DNA from: Oegoconia quadripuncta
Taxonomy: Eukaryota > Arthropoda > Insecta > Lepidoptera > Autostichidae
DNA: 64,000 nucleotides
Reading direction: 5' to 3'
Assembly: GCA_949316235.1 (NCBI GenBank)
Contig: OX438750.1
Coordinates: 17,486,865-17,550,864, forward strand
The notes beneath the pieces were generated by a model, which ran no database searches, was not told the origin of the DNA, and saw only the letters and a list, made by a program, of their open reading frames with translations. Shown here piece by piece: positions 13,001-24,580 of this stretch (the stretch's first letter is position 1; each line of letters opens with the position of its first letter). A program made the translations under genes and the position numbers.

Positions 13001-13891
13001 TAAGTAATAATTGGGAGAACAGACAATACCGTCATCCACTTAGTCCTGTTTGTTTACTAATTTGTTTTCTTACTAATCTTTGTTACTTTGACAAGTTTCA
13101 CATATTTTCGAGAAATTAAAATGTAACAAGCATACGGAGCAACAACAGTCAACGTCAACCGGTAAAACACGATACGTAATGATAATAATTACATAAACGT
13201 TAAAAGAAACCATTTGTAACAATTCATTGTAATTATTAGATAATTATCTTAATCGCACTATCTCACTTTAACAATGAACACAAACAAGTGACCATTTAAA
13301 AACATTACAAAGACATGAATAAGTTTTGATAACAATGGCGGTGGCTGAATGTGGCGTTCAGTACTTAGCAGTGTTTTGCAACAGATCTAATGGACGACGC
13401 GAATGGAAACGCTGAGCGACCTTTGCTGCGCCAGCGGCGCTGTTAGTGACATTTGTTGAAACCTTTACGTCGAAATGCTATTAGCTACCATACTCGTATC
13501 AGGGCCTGTCGGCAATTCTATTTATAAAACAATGCGTGTAGCTCCAGCGAAGCAATAAAAATTATTAGTTCCAATTAGAATTACGCAATGTATTCGCATG
13601 CTCGAAGATTGTACTGACAGTAAAGCACTTTCGAAACAGTGAAGTGGGTTATGGTTGTATTAAAAAGAGACAACAAGTAGTAGATAATACATTTTATTTA
13701 TATTAGGTACTTCTGGTCATTGTGTATAAACAGACTCGCTATAAATAGAAAATTTAGGAACCACTCAATCAAAGAGAAAACAAACGATTTTCGTGGAACC
13801 CCGAAAGAAAACCGAAACGCTAAAGATCTCAATACGGGGTATCAGATCTAGGTCCATGGTTAACTTGTAACCCTGACAAAAAGATTTCGTA
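10016..13891. other. Intergenic region 3' of the PH gene, no gene seen
   Basis: Several short open frames lie here (for example 12075-12435 in overlapping frames), but none has family similarity, splice structure or codon bias. 13320-13460 is CpG-richer (GACGACGCGAATGGAAACGC) without an exon. Confidence 0.5.
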
Positions 13892-13897
13892 TTTATT
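13892..13897 (-). terminator. Candidate poly(A) signal of the PH-domain gene
   Basis: AATAAA on the minus strand about 230 nt after the TGA at 14127. It is the first canonical hexamer downstream, giving a short 3' UTR. Confidence 0.45.
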
Positions 13898-14126
13898 TCT
13901 CTTGATTATAGGTTCTCTTCGTACTTTCATAACAATACTTTTAACAGTCTTAAAACAAACGACTTAGTGAGATGTTGGCGGTCAACGCCGTGAATCTATG
14001 TACAATATATACAAGGAGCAGTCGGGCGCCAGCTTTCGTCACCGATTCACATATTGGCACATTCCGATTCGTTTTTTGCATGACAAAACCGATCACTTTT
14101 TTCTGTAGCATCTCATTTAGCTACTG

Positions 14127-15038
14127 TCAGGCGCAGGTGAGCGAGGCGAATGCGCGTACGGGGTTAGGTGGCGCACTGTGCCTTTGTAAACCAGCCGAAC
14201 AAGTCACTGAACTCCGCGCCACTGATTCGAAGAATTGCCGAAGATCACTTACAGACCTCGTTGGCGGAGCTTGTAGGTCGTGGAGCGAGGAGGCACGCCT
14301 GGGAGTAGTTTCTATCACTATTACGGCCCGCGTTAATTGTTCTGTACTTCGAGCCAAACTACCTCCACTTTGTGATAGGGATTCAAACAACGCCCTACGT
14401 TCCCTCACGGGAATGTACTGAGCCACCGCTTCATGAGCATTCGGGGAACATGATCTCGCCCGAGTCTCAAGCGCCGACGTCTTGCGTCTTGCCGCTTCCA
14501 TCGCGTAGCGACCCCGCTCCACGCCCCCTGCTGTCCCCTCCCAGCGTTTTAGGTAACGATGACGACCTTGCTCTAATTCGCTAGATCTCGCCGCGCGCGG
14601 CAATGTGTGATGTTGTTGTGTGCTTACATTCAATTTACTGCAATTGTCGCATTTGATGACCTCAGCTTTCCTTACAGGCGCATCGACCACATCTGTGGCT
14701 TTCAAGGCGTCGAGGGATAGTGTCAGGTCCAGGCTGCGATCGGACGATGAGTCGTAGTCGTCGTCTTCTACGACGATGCCCTCATCCGTTGCGGCTGGCG
14801 AATGATCTCTTCTAGGCAGTAAGGTCTCTGTTGATGTCAGCAACCTCCGGCGAGCTCGCGGAGGTGGTCTGGGAGGGCACGACGGCATTTCTTGTTGAGG
14901 AGTTTCTTTCTTTGGTTCACGACTGGTATCTGCTGCGGGTAGTACGTCCAAAAACCGAACTTGTGGCAGTGGTGTTTGGCCGAGTATTTCGACACACAAC
15001 GCGCGCACCCATCGAGCATATTCCGCCGCATTGCAAGT
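14127..15038 (-). CDS. PH-domain protein, terminal coding exon 3 (end of PH domain and long tail)
   Basis: Last exon, 303 codons plus a TGA stop, behind a strong acceptor (CTTTCAATTGTTACAG, 15054-15039). It begins TCNAAEYARWVRALCVEIL, the C-terminal helix of a PH domain. The near-invariant Trp is residue 123 of the joined 416-residue protein, following the ATFQ strand of exon 2 in the same phase. The remaining ~280 residues look largely disordered: a proline cluster (PPRPPP, about 168-173) that could be an SH3 ligand, an acidic patch (EDDDYDSSSD), one CxxC (CDNC), and two similar motifs, RRALFESLSQ and RQFFESVAR. Codon use is GC-rich. A poly(A) signal (AATAAA on the minus strand, 13897-13892) lies ~230 nt past the stop. 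The family is not recognised beyond the PH domain. An adaptor role is plausible but inferred. Confidence 0.78.
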   Translation of the reverse strand, partial: TCNAAEYARWVRALCVEILGQTPLPQVRFLDVLPAADTSREPKKETPQQEMPSCPPRPPPRARRRLLTSTETLLPRRDHSPAATDEGIVVEDDDYDSSSDRSLDLTLSLDALKATDVVDAPVRKAEVIKCDNCSKLNVSTQQHHTLPRAARSSELEQGRHRYLKRWEGTAGGVERGRYAMEAARRKTSALETRARSCSPNAHEAVAQYIPVRERRALFESLSQSGGSLARSTEQLTRAVIVIETTPRRASSLHDLQAPPTRSVSDLRQFFESVARSSVTCSAGLQRHSAPPNPVRAFASLTCA

Positions 15039-15407
15039 CTGTAACAATTGAAAGGTTGAATTTATATACGGCTATGTTGTATGATAGAGACATAAATACT
15101 ACTCAATTCTGACAGGCATTATTGCAATTTCAATTTATTAAAATAGGTCAACCGATGCTATGCAAATTTCTTGTAGGGTGACAATCTGGTCTACAAATAT
15201 CTGAATAAAGCTGAGTGGATGGAATAGGAGATTTTTTTAAATGCTATCTGGGGCTTTTATGTCTTTATTCAAAACTTGTTTGCTTTACATGTCAATTGTC
15301 AACACCTTTCCATATCTAGCCATTTTATAAATAGTTGCCTATGTATAAAGGTCGGTAACTATAAAGCGGTAATTTATGGCGAGCTTCATTTTATTAAGCA
15401 GATAGCT

Positions 15408-15597
15408 TTCCGCCCGCGGTGTCGCTTGCGTGGAATAATCTTTGTCAGTTATCCCTAGGGAACCATATACTGGGATAAAATATATCCATGCCTTCTTGCA
15501 GGACATTTTCTACCTGTGCTTCTAATTTCGTATATATTCAGTCGTTTTGCAGTGATTGAGCAATAAACAAACGAAACATCGTTATAATATTAGTGGT
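15408..15597 (-). repeat. Dispersed 'TAATATTATAA' repeat, minus strand
   Basis: Reverse-strand relative of 4141-4350 and 21944-22150: GC-rich end CCGCCCGCGGTGTCGCTTGC and AACGATGTTTCG...ATAATATTAG end. Confidence 0.4.
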
Positions 15598-16481
15598 AGG
15601 TATATGATTTGAATTATTTAATTATGAACAATTTGGGGTAATATTTTTTTGTTCTTCTTGTGGGTTTTGTTGTTCTTATGGGTATAACAAAGTGGCAGCA
15701 AATGAGTAAGTATTGGTTGAAAGTAATTTCGAATTCCCAAAAATCATGCTGTTCAGCTAAAGAATAATGGCTGTTGATATAGGTACTGCTTTGAACGTTC
15801 TCACCAACCATACCCTGGTTTTGTAAAAATCAGTCCTACATTAAAGTGCGAGTGAATCGTGAGAAAGGGTTCTGAAGGGCAAGTTTAAGACGTCTTTGAT
15901 ATTGCTGCAATGCTATAAACATCGAGCGTTTTCACTACATTGAAAATGTACGATTTTTTTATTATTGCTGGCGGTCTGCGAATATACCTACCTACCTACA
16001 AAACAAGCGAAGTTAGCATTTACGCGATTTCTGTGCTCCTGCTCAATCTGCCCATCGATAGTTCGTATTGTTATAAAAAGATCTCGCTGTAAAGAAGTTA
16101 GTCACACGCACACCTACTGTCTACATGTATGTGTATTAATAAATGTATTAATAAAGTCAATTTAACAAATAATTAATATTAGTTGCTGCCACCAATGAAT
16201 GGGCCATTTTCAAAACATCCGAGGCAGATTTAATTACGGTCCATTTTAGAGGTTTCATCTTAGACAAATAACCCGTCACATTGCTGGGCTGGGCATTATG
16301 CGAGCTCTGAGCTAATATCTATATCAAAAGCTTTAATACCCAATTGGACATGAGCGATATTAGTTCAGTGCTCGAAGTGTGTGATAGCATAACTACCCCG
16401 CCAGCACAGCAATGGGACGGGTGGTGAAACCACATTTGTCATCTCATCTTTAGTTTTGATCCTATACAAGAAGATTTTAAT

Positions 16482-16733
16482 AATAATAATAAATATCTTT
16501 GCACATACACCCATCGCCATCTAGTTCCACACTAAGCAACTAGGCTTGCATTATGGATACCAGATGGTTGATAAACTACACAAATACATTTTTTTTTGTA
16601 AAGAAAAACATCCATAACTCGGGAACACATGTCTGTATTCATCATACAAACATATGTCCCTATAGCGGGATTCGAACCCGCGACCTTCTGGTATAGCAGC
16701 AGAGTTTCTAACCACTACACCAAACAAGTCGTC
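16482..16733 (-). mobile_element. SINE family B, in PH-gene intron 2
   Basis: Full copy with A and B boxes at the right end and an AATAATAATAAATA tail at the left. Confidence 0.8.
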
Positions 16734-17337
16734 TTTAATCAGTGATCGATCAGGTATTACTTTTCCCAGCTGAGTAATCGATGGCTATGACATTTATGTC
16801 AATAGACTTACGAATTTATTTGCCTGGGAAAGAAATAAATTCAGAGAGATACGACTATAACATTATCTTTTGAGTGATAGATGGATAATGATGGATAGCA
16901 TACGTGTGTCAAAGCGCGATAGTGATGATTTAACATTTTACTGGTAAGTCACAATTTTGTGGTTATTACGTAATTAGAACTTCTCTCATTGTAAACTCAT
17001 GAGCGTATTAGCTGCCCCCAACACCAGTATTTTTCACAATTTATCCAGGTAATAGGTAGGTTCACGCTAACGAAGTCTGCTAGTAATTGCCATAAAAAAT
17101 ACCATAAATATTTTTATGAAACAAAAATTTTTGATTGAGATATTTGTGGAGTCTGGGCTGCCCTTACAATTTGGCCGCCCTAGGCAATTGCCCAATTATT
17201 GGCCCCTTTGTAAATATGCCATTGAGTAAACCAGATACGTCACTGTTACTCGCATTACCGATTATATTATATTGAGTCGCATCACCGATAGATTTTGATA
17301 ACGAGAGTAATATGCGTTAACTCATAACAGCCCTACT

Positions 17338-17528
17338 GAGGGCGGAGTGTGAGTTTTGTTTCGACTTAACTTTACTACCGCGTTCACGTTTGCGTGACGA
17401 TTTGTATGAAGAAATATACAGCGCCTCTAGCGGATAGTTTGCAAAACGATTTTTTTCGTAGATACTTTATGCGTAAACGCGAACGCTATGGTATAGGTAA
17501 AAACGAGACAAAACTCACACTCCGCCCT
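17338..17528. mobile_element. Foldback/MITE element
   Basis: Both ends carry GAGGGCGGAGTGTGAGTTTT as inverted repeats; arms of ~57 bp (about three-quarters identical by eye) enclose GCGCCTCTAGCGGAT. No coding capacity. Confidence 0.7.
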
Positions 17529-18049
17529 CTGATAACAAATCCAGATCACCGCTTAAAAGTCTTCGTGTATTTTCTAAGCCTGTCAATCAATGTTTATACA
17601 AGGGTTCTCTTGTTTCACCTTCACTTCAAGCCATGTCACATCAGCGTATTATCTACACTAGCTAGCCATCGATAATTATTTATGATAGCATTGTCGTAGC
17701 TAGACAATGACCAGAGGCGATACGTGACCACTAGTACATACATTGTCAACATTGTGCGGCCGTATGTTTATGCTAATTTGTTATATGCACGCGAACTAAA
17801 CTTAATTATTGTTTTTTTTTTATTAACAACCATTATCGCTAATTGCTGATTTGTCCTATTTAGAATAAAAAAAATAAGTAGTAACCTCATAAAAAAATTG
17901 CTGTATGGGTCGGGCTATCTAAATAAGTCAATTTTGGGTTTTAACGTCTTATAACCTTAAACTTCCTAATTCCTGGCACAAGGATTGAATAAAAATGTTG
18001 TCTAATAATAGCTTGTTTTAGGTATGTGTTTAGTTTATAAACCTACAAT

Positions 18050-18210
18050 ATTAAAATAAAATAAAAATAAATAAATATCCTTAGACATACAAACAGCGCC
18101 ATCTAGTTCCACAGTAAGCAACTATAGGCATGTGTTGTGGATACCAGATGGTTGATATACTACATAAATACATTTTTTTTTTTGGAAATAAATATTTATT
18201 ATAAATGAAA
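18050..18210 (-). mobile_element. SINE family B, 5'-truncated
   Basis: Only the 3' body (CAGCGCCATCTAGTTCCACA, ACCAGATGGTTGATATACTA) is present; the tRNA-like head is missing. Confidence 0.65.
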
Positions 18211-18849
18211 ACTAAAAACTTCGTATGAATATTAAATCAAAATTATTACTGTGAATTTCATTGCGTGGTAAGATACTAAGTAAGATATATTGGACTTGTC
18301 AAAACGAATCATATGAGGCTTACAGTAGCCATGGAAGGTTTCCACCATCCACCTCCTGGTTCCAAGATCCCAAGATAACAAATTATAGTATTATCATCAG
18401 AACTACATATACATACCAAGTTTCATTTCGATACGACAATTAAAGTAGTTCAAAATTTACTTTCAAGATTTAGAAAGATTAACAATAAATTAATAGCCAC
18501 ACTCGTCGTATTTTCGTTAAGAATAGGTTGCTTTTTCTCTAATAGTCACATTACAATGCAATCAGAGTCTTCTATACATGATTGCAGTATAACGCATACA
18601 GTTAGAACAATACCCCAATTCTACTTCCAATATGTATATCGACATCCACAAGAAACGCATATGTAGGTAATCATCATCAAATGGCATAGCTTCTTTTTCT
18701 AGTTTTTTAATTCGTTGTCGCATATCGATATATCACTACGCAGAAATGACGCTAAAAACAATCAAGCACTATATAATAATATGGGTATCCTCTCCCACAT
18801 TGGCCTAAGATTTCGTCACGATGAGTGTTACCATTCATAGTCATTTTTT

Positions 18850-18990
18850 ATATTGGACTGGGTAGGTACGCGTTTGACAACAATCTCATGTGATGGAAAG
18901 TGATGATGTGTTCGAAGATGAAGCACGTGATCTTAGTAAATTCCTATTCATCTATCTGCCTTCCAAGACACCAAGATTGCAACAAGTGAC
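18850..18990 (+). repeat. Family I repeat, diverged
   Basis: GTTTGACAACAATCTCATGT, GTGATGATGTGTTCGAAGA and TTAGTAAATTCCTATTCA match family I. Confidence 0.45.
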
Positions 18991-19299
18991 GCCGGAAGGT
19001 GATTCCGAAAGGAAAAAAAAATATTATTGTAGTCTTAAGCTGTTAACAATAAAGAATTCAAAATAAATTCGTCGAATGACGAAAGAGATGGCAATGAAAT
19101 TCATTGTAATTGACAATAAGGTGGCACATAGTCCATCTCTATACTTAAACATACAAATCCGTCCGACTTCATAGCATGATTAAGAAAAAAACATTGAAAC
19201 ATACAACATTCGCAATTGTAACGTTAGTGGGATAATTTTATTCTGCACGTGCGTCTATTGTCTTGACAGAAACGTGTCACTCCGTTTTAAAACAAATAC

Positions 19300-19425
19300 C
19301 CACTCAAGGTGGACGGATGACTTAAGAAAGGTCGCGGGAAATCGCTGGACACAGGCCGCTTCTAATCGGACGCTCTGAAATAAGGGAGGCCTAAGTTCAG
19401 CAGTAGACTTCTTGTACCTTGTCGA
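19300..19425 (+). pseudogene. LINE C-terminal fragment
   Basis: Reads SRWTDDLRKVAGNRWTQAAS and NRTL, the same conserved end block as in the LINE at 44290-45085, followed by a CAGCAGTAGACTTC tail. It lies in intron 2 of the PH gene on the antisense strand. Confidence 0.6.
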
Positions 19426-20280
19426 GGTTTAAATGATAATGCAAGCAGTGGATCAAAGCAACTCAGATTGAATATCTTAATTTAACTTAGGTAGATAATA
19501 ATTGATTCCCGACTACAGAATAGTATTGATAACCTCAATAAGGCATTGTACTTGTTACATACTAGTTGTACATGTTATGATTTTTGTGTTAATTGTTACT
19601 AGCATCACTGGAGTAGCTCCTAGCAGAATCGTTTTTATGCCGCAAGGGAACCCTAAACCACTATCAAATTAAACTCGCCCCCATTTACAAACGTCTTAAA
19701 CACTTAATTTCAAATAAATTTCAATTAAAACTAAAAAAATATTATTTTAGTTACTTTATTTTCGTAAATTGCCCGTAACTGAGAAATAAATAAAAGGGTG
19801 GCTCCACCCAGCTAACTTCATGATAAAGGAAAAGGTCTACCACCTGACGAACCTAATAGCAGTTTATAATTTCAACAAGAAGTCACAAGTTACAAATTAC
19901 AAGTTATCCCAACGCCACTTGTAAGTATCACTTCGTATATATATATTTATTGCACTTATTCACGATTGTAAAAGTTAATTGGCTAAACTAATTAATTATA
20001 CAGACATTATTGGGCCTCGCTCGTTAGCCGAACACGTATTTGGCAATGAATGAATTTCACATCGTTAACTATAACAACCTATTATATCTGACGTTTATAC
20101 TGTAACACTCCTAGCAGTCATAGCACAATACACAAGATAGTTTGTTTCGCAAAGTAAGATGTAGATTGGACATAAGAAATAGCAACCACGGCCAAAATGG
20201 CAACAATGAGGGCATTCATTTAGGGTTTCGGTGCAGGTGCAGGCGGTTCATATCGAGTTAACATTAGGTAGGAGGGAGAT

Positions 20281-21080
20281 ACCTGAAATGTGACGACGAA
20301 AGTATTGTCACGCAACCTCGACTATTGGAATGTATTGGGCAGAGACGCGTCGCTACGACCAGCAAGCGCGTTGATTCCAGGACAGCCTCGCAACAAGCCG
20401 TCGACGAAGGGTTCCACCCCGCCACATAAATATCGAGTGAAATAGAAGGAGTGTTGTGATACCTGAAATGTGGAGACGGACGCATCGTCTCGCAGTCTCG
20501 ATAGCTGGAACGCGTTCGGAAGCGTTGGCGCATCTCGCAGAAGCAGGTGACGCGACGGCATGCTCGCAACAAGGCAAGGTTTTATAGCGCCATAGAAACA
20601 ATCAGTGAGGTAATACTTTTATACCTGGAATGTGTTGGGCAGTGTTACCGTAGCCCGCAGGTGCAGATGACTTAGCCAAGCTCTCTCCACACAAACAACC
20701 AGTGAACAAGTAAATGGCGAGTTATATATGTTACCTGACATGTGACGACGGGCGCATCGTCTCGCAGTCTCGATAACTGGAATGCGTTGGACAACGTTGC
20801 CGTGATCTCAAATGCAAGTCGCGCTACAGCACCTTGGCAATAGGCCGCACGGGCAGGGTTTCATAGCCCGATATAAAAGGCCAGTGAACTAAGACGTAAA
20901 TGGCGACTATTATGTTACCTGAATGTGATGACGGACGCAACGTCTGGCAATCTTGATTGTTGGAAGGTGGTTGATCCGCAGGTGCAGGTCGCGCTAGGAC
21001 AGCTTCGCAACAGGCCGCGAAGGCAGGGTTTTATCTCCCGATATAAAAAACAAGTGAACTAAGACATAGAGCGTTATGTT
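20281..21080 (-). pseudogene. Tandem array of five decayed partial copies of PH exon 2
   Basis: Five minus-strand blocks resemble the 3' part of exon 2 and its donor, ending at about 20281, 20461, 20623, 20733 and 20917 (spacing 110-184 bp). All keep a CAG/GT-type donor. The block at 20461 still reads in frame through LPNAFQLSRLRDDAS and STFQ. The block at 20281 has an in-frame TAG where the parent has Gln-Leu. The block at 20917 has lost a base next to the donor. No block retains a convincing acceptor or the 5' half of the exon, so they are probably not spliced. The spacers also share sequence (GATATAAAA and AACTAAGACAT-like pieces), so the duplicated unit included intron. The parent exon is at the array's 5' edge in gene orientation. 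Confidence 0.7.
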
Positions 21081-21082
21081 AC

Positions 21083-21303
21083 CTGAAATGTGGCGACGGA
21101 CGCGTCGTCTCGCAGTCTCGATAGCTGGAACGCGTTAGGCAGCGTTGCCGCGGCCCGCAGATGCAGGTGGCGCAAGGGCAGCCTCGCAGCGGGCCGGCGG
21201 GGCAGGGTCCCATCCCGCCACGCGAGCAGGCATCCACTTCGGACAGCAGCCCGCACCCACGCCCATGATTCGTCGTCGTCATTGTAATACTGTCGGAGAA
21301 CGC
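21083..21303 (-). CDS. PH-domain protein, coding exon 2 (core of the PH fold)
   Basis: Internal exon of 221 nt (two bases plus 73 codons). It has a good acceptor (pyrimidine-rich tract ending CTCAG, 21304-21308) and a CAG/GT donor (21082-21081). It encodes VLRQYYNDDDESWAWVRAAV, then a strand reading GCLLAWRDG and, near the end, LPNAFQLSRLRDD and SVATFQ. This order of strands (W-V-R, CLLAW, L-xxx-FQL, ATFQ) is that of the middle of a PH domain, residues about 41-113 of the joined protein. The exon is strongly GC-rich and Arg/Ala/Leu-rich. It is the parent of five degenerate partial copies downstream (20281-21080). PH domains usually bind phosphoinositides or proteins. No clear basic phosphoinositide signature can be called by eye, so the ligand is unknown. 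Confidence 0.75.
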
Positions 21304-21943
21304 CTGAGGAAGAAATATTGAGTTTTATTTTACTGTGGTATTAGCGACCTGTTTACAGGAAATATAACAACTTAAAAGTTTTTCTATGACAAGGTATGAC
21401 AAACGAGGAAGTGACACCTGCCAGTGATGCATGAGAGAGTGAAGACGAGTGTCTTCATCCTTTCTACACGCGGTCAGTCGTATCATAATCCGCATCGAGA
21501 GAGATATAGGTATCACGTTGTTCAGAATATCTCCTTTTGGAATTAAGGCGTACTAAAATTAGCAGTTGCTATAGATGTAAACACGATAAATTAATCGATA
21601 AAAACGCTCCAACGTAATTTGCAATTTATAAACATTACGAAACGTAGGAGGCTGCAACATGAGCAAATGGCGCTACCGCTAAGACTTCGTTCCGAGCATA
21701 TTTCGCTTAAAAAGTAGGTATGGTGTTAAGATGAGCAAATCCGATAGCCCGATTCAGTTTATTTACTCATGTGCCCGAACTGCGCCTAATGTGGAATATT
21801 CTAGAAGATGTTTGCCAAGTTATAGTGGAATGTGTTCGTAATGAACCCCAGAGACAAAAAGTGCAGATAATTATTATTAAGAGGGTTTATTCCGTCCAGT
21901 GGCGCCCTCACTGGATAAATTAAGATTCTTTTTCTTTTTAAAT

Positions 21944-22150
21944 CTAACTAATATTATAATTATGCGAAAGTTTGGATAAGTTGTGTTTGTTGCTCAATCA
22001 CGGCGAAACGGATGAACGGATTTGGATGAAATTTGGTATATTAGTAGAACATCTGGATTAAGACAGGATATTTTTTATACCGATAAAGTGCGTAGTTCCC
22101 GCGGGATAAAGCTATTTCACGCAGCCGAAGCCGCGGGCAGTCAAGCTAGT
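21944..22150 (+). mobile_element. Dispersed 'TAATATTATAA' repeat with Helitron-like 3' end
   Basis: Same family as 4141-4350. Its right end has a GC-rich potential hairpin (CCGAAGCCGCGGG, about 22124-22137) about ten bases before CTAG/T (22145-22150), the pattern of a Helitron 3' terminus. The 5' TC end is not clear, so the class is tentative. Confidence 0.4.
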
Positions 22151-22444
22151 ACAGAATAAATCCAAAAAATTGCTCTGACCTGCACTCAAGAAGCCTAAAA
22201 GCTAATGGTGACAAGGCGAAAAGATAACGTGTGGACTAAGACAAATAGATCTAGTAAATGTAAACTCAAAATGTAGGGTAATGCCGTAAGCTTTTTACTG
22301 GTAATCTTTGCAGCCAACTAAAAAACACTCAACTAAGACGGGATCAGTGTGTTAAGGCTCTTGCATTGGGTTGCCAAGTTGCCATTATGTATTTGGCTTG
22401 ATGGCTCATCGAGATCGTAACAATAAAAAAAACAATGGTTTTTA

Positions 22445-22520
22445 AATGTTTTTTTGTTTTTTTTTATGCACGATGGGTTCGTACTTGACCCCAATCACAC
22501 CTGATGTTAACTGTACTTAC
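22445..22520 (-). mobile_element. SINE family A fragment
   Basis: TTTTTATGCACGATGGGTTCG and ACCCCAATCACACCTGATGT: the last ~70 bp of the family A 3' end. Confidence 0.6.
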
Positions 22521-22684
22521 ACTATTCCCAAAGTAGTATAAAGCTTGTATAGGTACTCTGTTTACTAGATATAACGGATAAACATACATAGGTAATATTA
22601 CCTATATTTATATATCACTCCATGACAATAAATGTAGTTTGTATTTCATAAACTTTTCATTTTAATTGAATAAATTAAAATTAA

Positions 22685-22760
22685 GTATAAAGGCGGACTT
22701 ATCCCATAAAGAGATCTCTTCCAGGCACCTAGTAAAGGTCGTATTCAACACATATTTACC
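22685..22760 (-). repeat. LINE 3'-end-like repeat
   Basis: AAAGGCGGACTTATC, AAAGAGATCTCTTCCAGGCA. A relative at 38985-39085 has AAGGCACTAGCTTATCTCTA and AGAGATTTCTTCCAGCAAGA. I judge this motif common in lepidopteran LINE 3' UTRs, from memory. Confidence 0.35.
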
Positions 22761-22866
22761 CCTAGCGGGTTAGGAACCAGCATCTGTTATTTATTATCGA
22801 ATACCGTTTTTAAGTAGTTACGAGTTTCCAATATTCAATTTTTAAAATACTAATAATTTTTTGACG

Positions 22867-23084
22867 TACGATTGGTGTCGTGGATAGTGACCCTGTCAGC
22901 GAAACCAACGGTTGCGGGTTCGATTTCCCGCGACGGGTAAATGTTTGTGTGATGATGAGATTTATTCCCGAGTCATGGATGTTTAAATATAAATATTTTT
23001 GTATGTTTATCCGTTATCTGGTATTCATACTACAAGCTTTGCTTAGTTTGTGACTAGATGATTGGTGTAAGTGTCCGAAATATC

Positions 23085-23118
<34 letters not shown>
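22867..23118 (+). mobile_element. SINE family B with ATT-repeat tail
   Basis: Plus-strand copy: A box (TTGGTGTCGTGGATAGTGACC), B box (GGGTTCGATTTCC), body, then (TTA)n at 23085-23118. Confidence 0.8.
23085..23118. repeat. (TTA)n microsatellite
   Basis: About eleven TTA units forming the 3' tail of the family B SINE. Confidence 0.85.
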
Positions 23119-23119
<1 letters not shown>

Positions 23120-23439
23120 AAATTAACTTTTTAATACGTTACTCTTCTCGCGGCTATCACTACAAATCCACCAACAGCACTAGGCCCGCGTGGTGGATTA
23201 TGCCTCATACTCTCCCAGTGGGAGGAGACTGCCCTAACAAAAAACAGTACAATATAGTCAAAACTTTTTCAGCGTATTTATTAAAACAAAGCCATATCAT
23301 TGTCACGGTCATCCGGTCAATGGGACTTTATCAGTAGGGAGGCGGGAGCAGGATATTTTTCCACTATTTTCAATTAATTATCGTAAAATGGATTTATTAC
23401 TGCATTAATGCATTAATGCATTAATTATGTGACTATCAA

Positions 23440-23835
23440 TCAATCAATCAATCAAATATATTTATTAATTCTTATGGTACATTAAAACATAAAATCTACA
23501 TAATAATACTTAATTTCAACTGTAACACTAGTGCCTGAACTAGGAAAATCCTGTGTTTCAGGCGAAGTTAGGCCTTCTATGACTTAACATAATATAATCA
23601 TATAGATATAAGCTATAAATCTATAAATAAAGTAGATGTACAGAATAAATCTATGCTTAAAGATTACCTCAAGACAGTCAATAACTTCTCTGCATCTTCG
23701 TAGGTCAAATTTTGAAGAAAATCTTATAGTAATTTCTTATTATGACTGTAGGTAAGGTGGTACATGGCAATTTTTGCATTTAATCTATTATAAAGAAGTG
23801 GTCCTAGGAACACTAAAATCTAGATGTAGGTAATA
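23440..23835 (-). pseudogene. LINE 3' end with a TGAT-repeat tail
   Basis: On the minus strand reads LGPLLYNRLNAKIAMYHLTY, a stop, then FLQNLTYEDAEKLLTVLR and stop. A ~230-bp 3' UTR follows, ending in (TTGA)n at 23441-23455. Simple-repeat tails are typical of CR1/L2/RTE-type elements. Confidence 0.55.
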
Positions 23836-24294
23836 TTTTATTTCTAACCCCCAACGAAGAACGACTGGTGTTATGTGTTTGATCGTGTTGTGTGTCCAGT
23901 CCAGTATATCTACTGATATAGAGAGAAAAGTCCGGACATAGACTGGACACACATTGTCAGAGTATCCGATTTGAATGCAACTTTTTTTATATGAAGGACT
24001 AAACGAAGGGACAGATTATTAGTGTTTAATGAAAATCGGTTAGTCGTTTCGAAGATATTTAGCTTTTAACAGTTTTTTGGTATATTGCAATCATATCATA
24101 GTCTTTCGATAGTTTTCTAAATTTGCATTTATTTAATATTTAAGTGTTTACTCTTATTATAGTATATTATATTAGAGTTATAGTTACACACACAGAAACG
24201 CGGCACGAGCTTTGCGTCAAATACCTATTATATAAACTCTGTATCATGTAAAATAATACGAGTATATTTAGAGACAAGTATAATTATATAATGT

Positions 24295-24580
24295 CATAAC
24301 GTCACGACCTTTATCCCAAATGGGGTGGTCAGAGATATCCCAAACAATAGTGTTTGGGTGTTCCAAAACATTAAAAGTGTAATGATTAAAACAACATCCA
24401 CGGTTCACATTATGAAATATACAGAAATGCACACGTGACCGGGGGTTAGCCCATCGTTGTTAAAACGAGCAAAACTATAGATGGAAAGTCCCTTAGTCGC
24501 CATTTACGACCTTTCGGCAAGAGACGGGTTGGTTGTATTCTATTTGAATGCCGAAACCACACAAGCACACAAGTATAACT
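24295..24580 (+). repeat. Family D repeat
   Basis: ACGACCTTTATCCCAAATGG, AGATATCCCAAACA, TACAGAAATGCACACGTGAC, and CCTTAGTCGCCATTTACGACC blocks. Other copies: 5946-5985 (fragment), 30570-30800 (-), 36860-36940 (-), 40905-41070 (+), 42688-42880 (-), 49655-49915 (+). Not classified; no coding frame. Confidence 0.5.

Larger units (their letters stand above)
15039..21082 (-). other. Intron 2 of the PH-domain gene (6044 nt)
   Basis: Bounded by GT at 21082-21081 and AG at 15040-15039. Holds a SINE B pair, a foldback element, a LINE scrap, a family I repeat and the decayed exon array. Confidence 0.7.

Noticed and set aside
13972..14584. Plus-strand genes overlapping the PH terminal exon
   Set aside because: Open frames opposite a GC-rich exon; the minus frame has the PH helix, the acceptor and the stop.
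20264..20601. Independent protein-coding genes on the minus strand
   Set aside because: The overlapping open frames are the decayed copies of PH exon 2, with no acceptor and frames broken between copies.
23400..23455. CRISPR-like or satellite array
   Set aside because: Short simple repeats (GCATTAAT, TCAA) at a LINE tail; the DNA is eukaryotic.
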